DNA of 64,000 nucleotides. It comes from Nesterenkonia lacusekhoensis. GTDB taxonomy: Bacteria > Actinomycetota > Actinomycetes > Actinomycetales > Micrococcaceae. The stretch covers positions 558,001 through 622,000 of the forward strand of contig NZ_JAGINX010000001.1 in NCBI RefSeq assembly GCF_017876395.1, written 5' to 3'. Shown one piece after another: positions 9,640-17,763 of this stretch (the first letter of the stretch is position 1; each line of letters opens with the position of its first letter). The notes below the pieces were generated by a model. It was given only the letters and a program-made list of their open reading frames with translations. It was not told the origin of the DNA and did not search any database. The position numbers and the translations under genes are program-made.

Positions 9640-11211
9640 TCAGTACTTGTGGTGCTCTGAGGCGGTGATCTTCTTCTCCGTGGAGCCCACGTGGATCTGA
9701 GCCTGCCGGACGTTGTCCACGTACTCCTTGAAGGCATCGGTGGTCAGATCCACGGCCACGGCGTCGAAGTGGGCCCACTCGGTGTTGCCCAGCTTCACGT
9801 GCTTCTCCACCATGCCGGCACCGGCGGCCACTGCCAGAGCCGAAGCCATCCAGCCGAAGTCGTGGGAGGAGTAGCCGGGCACGATCCGCGGACCGGGCGT
9901 GGAAGCCTGCTCCTCGGCCAGCTGGGCGTAGTGGCGGACCACGCCGATGTTGGTGTGCTCATCGGGGGTGGGGTAGGCGGAGTTGCAGTGCAGCAGGTAG
10001 AGGGTGTCCTGCTTGGTGAAGGTCTCCAGCAGCCACTGCTCGTAGTCCTGATCCGTCATGCCGGTGGAGATCACCAGGGAGCCGGTGTAGTTGTTGGCCA
10101 CGTACTCCAGGTAGTCCTTCTTCCGGGAGATCGTCGAGGGCAGCTTCACCAGCGGGATCTCCAGGTTCTCCATCATCCACTCGAAGGAGGGCTTGTCCAG
10201 CACCGAGGCGAACCACTTGATGCCCAGGTCCTTGGTGAGCTCGTCGAGGAACGTGAAGCCCTCCTTGTCCAGCTCCAGCTGGTGGCGGTAGTCGCCGAAG
10301 GTGGTGCCGAAGGGGGACTTATACGGAGCGGCGAGCTGCTCGGCGGTGTAGAAGTGCTCGACGTCGCGCTTCTGAACCTTCACCCAGTCGGCGCCGGCGG
10401 CGTGGGCGGAGCGGACCAGCTTCTCCAGCCGGTCCAGGTCGCCGAAGTGGTTGGTGGTGATCTCAGCGGTGATCTCCACGGTGGGGACTTCGAGCTCTTC
10501 GGCCTCTTCCTCCTGAGGAGCGGGCTCGGAGACCTCCACCCGGTACTTCTCGTTCAGCGCCTCAGTGGTGATGTTGGAGAACTCGTGGCTGCCCACGTGG
10601 TGGACGTCCAGGTTGGAGTCCTCCAGCACGTAGAGCGCGTTGCGCAGGATGTACTGCTGCAGCTCCACGCCGGCCTTGCGGTGGCTGGTCAGCTCGGGAG
10701 AGTACTGCGTGTTGGCCGCACGGGCATTGCCGGATGCGGGGGAGAAGTCGAAGCCGACCATGTAGACGGTCTGCGTGCGGCCCTTGGTGTCGGCGATGGT
10801 GCGCGCGACCTCCAGGGCGGTGAGGAACATGACTTCCTCGATGACGGTCTCGTCCCGGTTCTGGAAGCGGCTGAGCATGATGTCTTCCTCATCGTTGCTC
10901 AGCGGCTTATACGGCGCACGGACCACCGTGTGGCCAGGCGCGTGGAACTCGGTGGAGGTGATGTAGGCCTTGGACTGCAGACCGTCGTCCTGGAGGGAGT
11001 CGGCCACCCAGTCCTCATGGAAGATGGTGATGTCTGTGGGGTGGATGCGCTCAGCGTCGTTGATCCCGATGACCACCGAGTCCTTGAAGACCCGGCTGCT
11101 GACAGAGTCTGCGGACGGTCCCTTACCGAGGATGACGATCGTGTCGGTGTCGTACATCGACCCGGTATCGCTGGCCAGGTTTGAGATAGCTGCCGTCGTA
11201 TTGCTGGTCAT
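9640..11211 (-). CDS. Fusion: glycosyltransferase-like Rossmann domain + NeuB-type ulosonic acid synthase
   Basis: The 523-residue protein has two parts. Residues 20-215 begin TIVILGKGPSAD and contain VYMVGFDFS. This resembles the nucleotide-binding core of GT42/DUF115-type proteins (VxGxGPS, then a G-D/F-x motif). Residues 245-515 are a NeuB TIM barrel: EITTNHFGDLDRLEKLV, ADWVKVQKRD, VKLPSTISRKKDYL, GSLVISTGMT, LLHCNSAYPTP, GYSSHD, MVEKHVKLG. NeuB enzymes condense phosphoenolpyruvate with a hexose derivative to give a nonulosonic acid. The usual C-terminal antifreeze/SAF domain is absent. It overlaps the phosphatase gene by 89 bp; Met19 (11157) is an alternative start. Confidence 0.8.
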   Translation of the reverse strand: MTSNTTAAISNLASDTGSMYDTDTIVILGKGPSADSVSSRVFKDSVVIGINDAERIHPTDITIFHEDWVADSLQDDGLQSKAYITSTEFHAPGHTVVRAPYKPLSNDEEDIMLSRFQNRDETVIEEVMFLTALEVARTIADTKGRTQTVYMVGFDFSPASGNARAANTQYSPELTSHRKAGVELQQYILRNALYVLEDSNLDVHHVGSHEFSNITTEALNEKYRVEVSEPAPQEEEAEELEVPTVEITAEITTNHFGDLDRLEKLVRSAHAAGADWVKVQKRDVEHFYTAEQLAAPYKSPFGTTFGDYRHQLELDKEGFTFLDELTKDLGIKWFASVLDKPSFEWMMENLEIPLVKLPSTISRKKDYLEYVANNYTGSLVISTGMTDQDYEQWLLETFTKQDTLYLLHCNSAYPTPDEHTNIGVVRHYAQLAEEQASTPGPRIVPGYSSHDFGWMASALAVAAGAGMVEKHVKLGNTEWAHFDAVAVDLTTDAFKEYVDNVRQAQIHVGSTEKKITASEHHKY

Positions 11212-11830
11212 TCAGGTAAACCTCACAGTTGTGTTCCAGGGCGAGTTGAAGGCCCGCCAGCAGGTCCCATGAATAGGCACCGACGGGGTTGATGAACCGG
11301 GCGAAGCGTCCCGTGATGACGCCGTAGAGATTGTACACAGCGGCCCCCATGAGCCGAGCCTGAGGGGTATCGGCCAGCTGGCGAGCCAGTTCGTCGTCGA
11401 TCCCGGAGGAGAACGCGGTGATCCGGGAGGAGGCGGGGGTGAAGCTGTCACCGGTGATCAGCCGCTGTCCCAGCTGGGGCAGAGAGATCATGCTGGCCTG
11501 GTGGACCCCGTCATGCCACAGGGTCACGGCCACACCCCATTCGGGCAGGCTGGAGGCGAAGTTCTCCGTACCGTCGATGGGATCCACGACGGCGACCCAC
11601 CCCTCCAGCGAGTGGTCGGGGGAGAACTCGCCCTCCTCTCCCACGAAGGTCAGGCCTTCGAAGCGGGAGGTCAGATACTCCTCGATGCTCGTCTGCACCA
11701 GGACGTCAGCGGCGGTGACCGGGGTGTCATCGCCTTTGAGGGTGACCTCGCTGCGCAGCTGGTCCAGCCGCGGCATCAGGTCGCGGACCAGGTCGTCGAC
11801 CCCCTGTAGGGCCTGTTGGGCTTCACTCAT
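11123..11830 (-). CDS. Inositol-monophosphatase-family sugar phosphatase
   Basis: The 235-residue protein has the IMPase/CysQ metal site: TLKGDDTPVTAAD, FVGEEGE, and WVAVVDPIDGTENF. Downstream are MGAAVYNLYGVITGRF and AYSWDLLAGLQLA, the last being the W-D motif. The family removes phosphate from small sugar or nucleotide phosphates. Directly upstream of and overlapping the ulosonate synthase, it is a candidate for dephosphorylating a precursor or an ulosonate phosphate; this is inference. The C-terminus ends in HRHDRHPR and is encoded in the overlap with the next gene. Confidence 0.8.
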   Translation of the reverse strand: MSEAQQALQGVDDLVRDLMPRLDQLRSEVTLKGDDTPVTAADVLVQTSIEEYLTSRFEGLTFVGEEGEFSPDHSLEGWVAVVDPIDGTENFASSLPEWGVAVTLWHDGVHQASMISLPQLGQRLITGDSFTPASSRITAFSSGIDDELARQLADTPQARLMGAAVYNLYGVITGRFARFINPVGAYSWDLLAGLQLALEHNCEVYLNDQQYDGSYLKPGQRYRVDVRHRHDRHPR

Positions 11831-11835
11831 CGTAG

Positions 11836-11846
11836 GGTACTGTACC
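11836..11846. promoter_or_regulatory. Small palindrome in the divergent promoter region
   Basis: GGTAC-T-GTACC lies 5 bp before the phosphatase start in the 116-bp divergent interval (11831-11946). It is placed where a repressor could block the minus-strand operon, but this is only suggested by position. No confident -35/-10 pair was recognised. Confidence 0.25.
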
Positions 11847-11946
11847 GCACCGGTGTGTCACGGGTACGAACCTCTCCTGGAAAGTTCGCCATCCCCGTGA
11901 AACGGCCACTGTGTAAACTGACGCCCGTTCAGCACGGTCCAGACAC

Positions 11947-14001
11947 ATGTGGGGAAGTATGGTATCCAAGAAGACGTCGTCCGCGAAGAAGCCCAAGGGC
12001 CTGGTGCCCACTGCGAGGAAGGCCGTCCGGCTGGCCGAGCGTCGCGCAGTCGCGGCCGCGGTCAACGCCGTCAGCCGCGTCCCCTCCCTCGGAGATCTCC
12101 CCAGTGGCGAAGCCTTCCTGGCCAAGCAGGCATCAGCCGGCAGCAGCCGCTTCATGCCGAAGGCCGAGGTCAGGATGAATCGGACCAAGCGCCCCTCGAC
12201 TGGGCGTCTTCCGCTGCTGATCATGCAGAACGCCGTCTCCGGCGAGGTGTCTCTCGCCGATGCCGCGGACCAGCAGGGGGCTGCCCACCCCAACTTCCTG
12301 GAGCGCGTGGCCTCCCGCACCGCTGGCGAGGGAAATCTCCAGACCGCGATACGTCTGAGGCGCCGGGCGCTGGAACTGGACCCGGAGAACCCTGCCCGGT
12401 ACCTGGCGTTGGCCAACACACTGGGCGCCGTATCCGAGCAGGGTGTGGTCCATGACTGGATCGTCGGCCTGGCCAAGGGGTCGGTGGCCGCCAACGGTCA
12501 GGAGGTCTTGGACCTGCTCAAGCAAGGCCATGAGCTGGCCCCCGGCAACCCCTATATGCTGCATGAATATGGCACAGCCCTGATCGGGGCCGGACAGGTG
12601 CACGAGGGCGTCCCGCTGCTTGAGGCAGCTGTGCTCAAGCAGCCCGGTGAGACGTGGTTCATGGAGCTGGCGGATATCTACCGCCGTCCGGACGTGGCCC
12701 AGTTCGAGAAGGCTATGACCTTCTACGAGCGGGTCTTTAAGAAGAATCCCAAGAACACCAAGGCCCTCTCTGGGATCATCAACGCCGGAACCCGCGGCCC
12801 GATGGACTGGGCACGGATCTGGCGCAGCGTGCGCAAGCTGGAGACTCGGAAGAAGACGACGGCGACCCCGTACAACAATGAGGACGTCCGGGATCAGCTG
12901 GATCAGCTCTTCTGGACCCAGGAGAACCCCACACAGGAGCAGGTCGAAGCACTGGTGGCGGGGTTGAGGCGTGAGGCCAATATGGACAGCACGCTCCACC
13001 CGATGGCGCTAAACCTGGTGATCACTCGTCTGCAGTTCGCTCGTTTCTTCTCCGCAGGCTTTGACCTGCGTGAAGCTGCGGCCAGAGGCCGCACCCACAC
13101 TCTGCGCAACTCGGCCATCACCACGGCCCACCAATTGCGGAACCTGATGAAGGCCCATACCTATCTCGAGGACGCGGAGTCCGTTGCCTCCCTGGCGGAT
13201 CCGCGGTTCTGGGATTCTTCGGATCAGATGGAACACCTCCAGCTCGAGAAGCTGCAGGCGGATGCCGAGCTGATGAGCGGTCGCCCTGAGGCTTATATCG
13301 AGTACTCCCGCAAGGCCCGCAAGCGCACGCCGCTGGCCGCCGATGACACGATGGAGAAGCTGGTCAAGGGCCGGCGCGTGGCCCTGGTCGGCCCTGCAGA
13401 GACCGGCGATCGGCTCGGTAGCATCATCGACGAATATGACGTGGTGGTCCGTCCGCGCTACCAGCCCGAGTTCATCGCGGAGAATCGGGACGCCCAGGGC
13501 AGCCGCACCGACATCACCTATTACTCGGGCCAGGACCTGACCAACCTGTTCGAGACGATCTCCGGGGCCGCAGAGGCTGGGGATATCAAAGTGGTCAACG
13601 CCCGTCCCTTCAGCCATGCGGCTCATGCCCACCGGAACCTGGACTGGCTGCGCTTCTACCGGCAGGACTTCTCCCTGTGCTTCCACGGCGGCTCTCTGGG
13701 GATCCAGCGGATGGCCTATGATCTGTTGCAGTTCCAGCCGGAGGAGATCTGTGTGTTCAACTCGGACCTCTACACCGGCAATTCCATGTTCACCACCGGG
13801 TGGCGCGAGGGCAACACCTTCGGCCCGTACTCGCACATCAATGACATCGTGGTCTCCCATGATGTGAAGTCCGAGTTCAGGTTCATGAAGGCGCTGATGG
13901 CCACCGGTGTTGTCACCGCCCAGGGCCGTGCCGCGGAGGTGCTCGAGCAGACTCCGGACGAGTACGTCCGCGCCGTTGAGGACGCCGGCGTCCTCTGCTG
14001 A
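11947..14001 (+). CDS. Helical-repeat protein with C-terminal GT29 (sialyltransferase)-like domain, copy 1
   Basis: The 684-residue product has a Lys/Arg-rich start, TPR-like helical repeats (ALELDPENPARYLALA, KNPKNTKALSGI) and a C-terminal glycosyltransferase-like domain. The latter starts at about residue 478 with VALVGPAETGDRLG, then IDEYDVVVRPRY and GSRTDITYYSG. This matches the eukaryotic GT29 sialylmotif L layout (VVG...G..ID.HDxVxR...G..T). GIQRMAYDLLQF corresponds to motif S, and His638 in HDVKSE fits the HX4E of motif VS. Proposed role: transfer of a CMP-activated ulosonic acid. ATG 11959 is an alternative start; neither has a clear ribosome site. Confidence 0.7.
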   Translation: MWGSMVSKKTSSAKKPKGLVPTARKAVRLAERRAVAAAVNAVSRVPSLGDLPSGEAFLAKQASAGSSRFMPKAEVRMNRTKRPSTGRLPLLIMQNAVSGEVSLADAADQQGAAHPNFLERVASRTAGEGNLQTAIRLRRRALELDPENPARYLALANTLGAVSEQGVVHDWIVGLAKGSVAANGQEVLDLLKQGHELAPGNPYMLHEYGTALIGAGQVHEGVPLLEAAVLKQPGETWFMELADIYRRPDVAQFEKAMTFYERVFKKNPKNTKALSGIINAGTRGPMDWARIWRSVRKLETRKKTTATPYNNEDVRDQLDQLFWTQENPTQEQVEALVAGLRREANMDSTLHPMALNLVITRLQFARFFSAGFDLREAAARGRTHTLRNSAITTAHQLRNLMKAHTYLEDAESVASLADPRFWDSSDQMEHLQLEKLQADAELMSGRPEAYIEYSRKARKRTPLAADDTMEKLVKGRRVALVGPAETGDRLGSIIDEYDVVVRPRYQPEFIAENRDAQGSRTDITYYSGQDLTNLFETISGAAEAGDIKVVNARPFSHAAHAHRNLDWLRFYRQDFSLCFHGGSLGIQRMAYDLLQFQPEEICVFNSDLYTGNSMFTTGWREGNTFGPYSHINDIVVSHDVKSEFRFMKALMATGVVTAQGRAAEVLEQTPDEYVRAVEDAGVLC

Positions 14002-14054
14002 CGGCCTGACCGCCCCACCACCCACTTATTCGACGACGGAAGAGACAGTTCTCA

Positions 14055-15572
14055 ATGGCATTCAGAGGTCATCGGGTCATCGCAATGGTGCCCAGCCGCC
14101 TTGGATCGACGCGCTTGGAGCGCAAAGCACTGGCAGATATCTGTGGTCTGCCCATGGTGATCCACGTACTGCAGAGAGTGCAGATGTCGCCCATCGTGGA
14201 TGAGGTCTACATCGCCACTGACTCCGAGGAGATCAAGGAGGCGGTCGAGCGCTACGGCGGCCGAGCCATCATGACCGGCACACATCACACCACGGGGATC
14301 GAGCGGATCGCCGAGGCATCGGCGGACATGGACTATGACGTCATCTGCCTGATCAACGGAGATGAGCCGGCGCTGAACCCGGACCATATCCAAGCCAGCG
14401 TCGAAGCGCTGCTGGATTCGGAGGCCCCGACGTCGCTGCTGGCCAGCGAGTCTGCCAAGGTGAACTCGCCCTCTGACTTCAAGGTGGTCACCAACCGGGC
14501 GGGGGAGGCCATGTACTTCTCGCGCGAGGACATCCCTTCGCCGTCGCGTTCCGGGGTGGCGAACTTCCTGAAGGCCTACCATCTGATCTCCTTCCGCAAG
14601 GGTGCTTTGGACACCTACATGTCGTTGGACAAGACTCCGATGGAAGCGATCGAGGGGCATGACCACCTGCGGTTCCTGGAGAACGGGCATAAGGTCCAGA
14701 TCGGCGTGGTCGAGCATGATTCCTTCTCCGTGGACACACCGGAAAACTTGGCTGAGATGGTCGAACAGATGAAGGAGGACCCACGGTTCAGCTCGTATAG
14801 GCATTTGGCTTCTGAAGACGCGTCAGAGCCGGTGTCGTCCGCGAAGGCCACCTGGAACAGCTCGCCTGTGGTCGCAGTGGTGCCGTGTCGAGCAGGAAGC
14901 GAACGCGTCAAGGACAAGAACACCAGGCCTTTCGCAGGGTTCGAAGGGGGCCTGTTGGAGCTCAAGCTCAAGCAGCTGGCAAACGTTGCAGAGATCGACA
15001 AGATCGTGGTCTCCACCAATGACCCGTCTGTCGTGGAGATCACGGAGGAGTTCAGGAGGACTTCTGAGAAGCCCATAGTGATCAACGAACGTCCTGATGA
15101 GTTGGCCTCTTCCAGCACTCCGATGAGCAGATTCATCCAGTATGCGGCGGAACTCGAAGAAGACGGGACCATGCTGATGACCCATGTGACTCACCCCTTG
15201 GTGACATCTGAGACCTTCTCTGAGTTGATCGCGGCCTGGCGTGAGGCCGAGGAGCAGGGCTACGACAGCCTGATCACCGCAACCCGTCTGCACTCCTTCC
15301 TATGGGATGAGAAGGCCCAAGCCTTCAACTACGACGATTCCGTGGAGAGATGGCCGCGTAGCCAGGACATTGATCCGCTGTTCGAGATCAACCACGCGGC
15401 CTACCTGATGCCTTTCGTGAGGATGCGACAGGTCGGAGATCGTGTGGGGACCAACCCACGGATCTACGAAATGGAACAGGACGTGGCTATGGACATCGAT
15501 TGGAAGCACCAGTTCGATCTCCTCGAAGACATCGTCACCGCGAAGGTGAGCCGAGGGATCACTCTGACCTGA
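14055..15572 (+). CDS. Bifunctional CMP-ulosonate synthetase: KdsB-like + NeuA-like cytidylyltransferase fusion
   Basis: Residues 1-245 match KdsB (CMP-Kdo synthetase): VIAMVPSRLGSTRLERKALA, HTTGIERIAEA and INGDEPALNPDHI, then MEAIEGHDHLRFLENGH. Residues 270-505 match NeuA (CMP-N-acylneuraminate synthetase): VVAVVPCRAGSERVKDKNTR, a T-H-P-L segment and the late EMEQDVAMDIDWKHQFDL with the acidic metal residues. Both families make CMP-activated 3-deoxy-2-ulosonic acids from CTP. The linker around 246-270 is Ser/Ala/Glu-rich. Both halves keep their nucleotide-binding loop, so both may be active. It lies 53 bp after the GT29-like gene. Confidence 0.85.
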   Translation: MAFRGHRVIAMVPSRLGSTRLERKALADICGLPMVIHVLQRVQMSPIVDEVYIATDSEEIKEAVERYGGRAIMTGTHHTTGIERIAEASADMDYDVICLINGDEPALNPDHIQASVEALLDSEAPTSLLASESAKVNSPSDFKVVTNRAGEAMYFSREDIPSPSRSGVANFLKAYHLISFRKGALDTYMSLDKTPMEAIEGHDHLRFLENGHKVQIGVVEHDSFSVDTPENLAEMVEQMKEDPRFSSYRHLASEDASEPVSSAKATWNSSPVVAVVPCRAGSERVKDKNTRPFAGFEGGLLELKLKQLANVAEIDKIVVSTNDPSVVEITEEFRRTSEKPIVINERPDELASSSTPMSRFIQYAAELEEDGTMLMTHVTHPLVTSETFSELIAAWREAEEQGYDSLITATRLHSFLWDEKAQAFNYDDSVERWPRSQDIDPLFEINHAAYLMPFVRMRQVGDRVGTNPRIYEMEQDVAMDIDWKHQFDLLEDIVTAKVSRGITLT

Positions 15573-15632
15573 CCGGCTGTTAGATTACATTGAGTGATGG
15601 CGCCCACGACTGCGTAGCGGCGTTCTGTGAAT

Positions 15633-15656
15633 TGTTTCTGCTCGACTGCAGAAACA
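15633..15656 (+). promoter_or_regulatory. Hairpin just upstream of a GT29-like gene
   Basis: TGTTTCTGC - TCGACT - GCAGAAACA is a perfect 9-bp stem with a 6-nt loop, placed 19 bp before the GTG start at 15676 and immediately before its GAAAGGG ribosome site. It could be a leader hairpin or a dyad operator, or it could help terminate transcription from the preceding gene. Confidence 0.4.
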
Positions 15657-15675
15657 TCGAAAGGGTGTATGGCGC

Positions 15676-17655
15676 GTGATTGAGAGTTCTATCGACAGGC
15701 TGACCAAGCTGGCTGGGCCTTCTGCCATCAAGGCTATGTCTAAGTCCGACGCTGGACGCCGTGATTTGATGCGCCGGGCCGCGTTCGGAAGCCAGGACTT
15801 TGTGTCCCGGACGGAGACGCTGGTCACCGGGCGGAAGTCCCGCGGGCAGAGCAGAGCGGCGAAGTACGCCCAGACGATTCTGGAGAATGTCCCGGGCGGG
15901 GAGATCCGGTTTGCGCTCGCCGCGGCTGAGGAAGAACTGGCCACGGCGGGGCTGTTGGAACGGGTCGCTTCTCGTACGCTGAAGACCGCAAAACCCCGTG
16001 ACATTATCGATCTGCGTCGTCGAGCAGTGGATCTCGATCCTCGGCGGGCGCACCGATATGTGGCGCTGGCCGCAGCACTCGGAAGCGAGACACAGTCTCG
16101 GATTGTTCATGGGGCTGCCGTGGGCCTGCATCGGGGCCAGGAGACTCCGCATGCAGACGAGATCATCGAGCTTCTGAAGAGTGCACAGGCGCTTGCGCCG
16201 TCCAATGCTGTGATCGCTTTCGAACTGGGCCAGCGGCTTCTGGAACGAGGAGATGCGGAGGAGGGTCTCGCTCAGTTGGAGAAGGCTGCTCTCAAGCATC
16301 CAGATGAGCAGCGGCTCATGGCCCTGGCGCAGGCTTATCGCAGACCCGACATCGCGCAATTTTCACAGGCGCTGGAGAGCTACGAACACGCCTATTCCCT
16401 GAATCCTAAGAACCAGAAAGCTTTGGGGGGAGTGGTGCACTCCGGCGCACGAGGGCCGATGGACTGGCCGCGAGTTTGGCGCACCGTCCATCGGATCGAA
16501 TCTAAGCGCCAACACTCACCCCTTCGGACGGAGAGCGTCGCTGAGGGCATGGACTCCCTCTTCTCGTCGAGGCAGGAAGTCGAGGCTGAGACGGTCACCG
16601 ACCTCCTGTCCGAATTGGATGAGTGCCGAGCTGAGGGCAAAGAGCTGAATCCCCAGACAGTGGGACTGCTCGTTCTGCGGGTCCAGTTTCTCGGTCACTT
16701 CGCGGCGGGTTTCCGTCTCAGAACCCGTAACGCCGAACGGAGGGCTCAGCGTCTCAGGAGAAGCGGAGTCCGGGATCTCGGCGGATTGCGGCAGATGATG
16801 CAGGCGTTGGTCTACCTGGACAACGCGGAGACCGCGTCCCGTCTCTCGCAGGACGTCAAGTACTGGGCCCAGAACACTGGGGAGCAGCGGATGGCCGTGG
16901 CCAAGCTGCACGCGGATGCAGAGCTGATGTTGGGCAACCCGGAGCCATACTTCAAGTACTCGGTCGACGCTCGTAAGGACTTCTACCTTCCTGCTGAGCG
17001 AAAAATGGTGAACCTGATCAAGAAGAAGCGGGTGGCCATCGTCGGCCCCGCTGCCACCGGTGAGTCGCTCGGCTCTGAGATCGACGGGTACGACGTGGTG
17101 GTTCGGCCGAACTTCAACCCAGAATTTGTGGCGGCGCACCCTGAATCGATGGGCAGCCGGACAGACATCGCGTACTACTCAGGTCAGGACATGACCACGC
17201 TCATCGACGACGTCGAGAGCCTCATCGAGAACTCTGATGTACAGCTGATCAATACACGATCATTCAGCTACCACACGCACCACCGTCGAAACCTGCCGTG
17301 GCTGCGGTTTGCCCGGCATGACTGGTCCTTGTCGTACCACGGATCTCCGTTGGGGATTCAGCGAATGATCTATGATCTGCTTCAGTTCCGTCCCGAAGAG
17401 ATCGCTATCTTCAACTCCGACTTCTATACGGGTTCGGGAGAGTTCGCCGAAGGTTACCGGAAGAAGCGAAGCTTCGCGCCTGGGTCATTCATGAACGACC
17501 TGGTGGTGGTCCACGATCTTCTCACTGACTTCCGGTTCACCCAGGCAATGTTGAAGACGGGACGGGTGACTGCCCAAGGACGGGCGGCTGAAGTGCTTTC
17601 CCGGGATCCGTTTGACTATCTTCGGGATGTTGAGCAAGCCGGAGTACTTAGATGA
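15676..17655 (+). CDS. Helical-repeat protein with C-terminal GT29-like domain, copy 2
   Basis: The 659-residue paralogue starts at GTG 15676 behind GAAAGGG. TPR-like repeats (VDLDPRRAHRYVALAAAL, YSLNPKNQKALGG) occupy about residues 90-420. The GT29-like domain begins near residue 453 with VAIVGPAATGESLG, then IDGYDVVVRPNF and GSRTDIAYYSGQD. Motif-S-like LGIQRMIYDLLQF follows, and His613 of HDLLTD is the HX4(E/D) position. Flanking sequence GPMDWPRVWR is shared with copies 1 and 3. It probably transfers a CMP-activated sugar acid; acceptor unknown. Codon use is slightly lower in GC than copies 4 and 5. Confidence 0.7.
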   Translation: MIESSIDRLTKLAGPSAIKAMSKSDAGRRDLMRRAAFGSQDFVSRTETLVTGRKSRGQSRAAKYAQTILENVPGGEIRFALAAAEEELATAGLLERVASRTLKTAKPRDIIDLRRRAVDLDPRRAHRYVALAAALGSETQSRIVHGAAVGLHRGQETPHADEIIELLKSAQALAPSNAVIAFELGQRLLERGDAEEGLAQLEKAALKHPDEQRLMALAQAYRRPDIAQFSQALESYEHAYSLNPKNQKALGGVVHSGARGPMDWPRVWRTVHRIESKRQHSPLRTESVAEGMDSLFSSRQEVEAETVTDLLSELDECRAEGKELNPQTVGLLVLRVQFLGHFAAGFRLRTRNAERRAQRLRRSGVRDLGGLRQMMQALVYLDNAETASRLSQDVKYWAQNTGEQRMAVAKLHADAELMLGNPEPYFKYSVDARKDFYLPAERKMVNLIKKKRVAIVGPAATGESLGSEIDGYDVVVRPNFNPEFVAAHPESMGSRTDIAYYSGQDMTTLIDDVESLIENSDVQLINTRSFSYHTHHRRNLPWLRFARHDWSLSYHGSPLGIQRMIYDLLQFRPEEIAIFNSDFYTGSGEFAEGYRKKRSFAPGSFMNDLVVVHDLLTDFRFTQAMLKTGRVTAQGRAAEVLSRDPFDYLRDVEQAGVLR

Positions 17656-17763
17656 GTCTTTGACTAGCCGTCCTTGATTAACCGGCTTAATATCGGCATG
17701 TAATCTACTTTCGAGCACTGCTCCCAGTGCGCTCGAAAGAAAGTTCGAGAGCTGGAGTGAACA

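Noticed and set aside
17656-17763. Promoter for the TupA-like gene (TTGACT with TAATAT)
   Set aside because: The two boxes are about 22 bp apart, too far for a normal sigma-70-type promoter, so no call was made.
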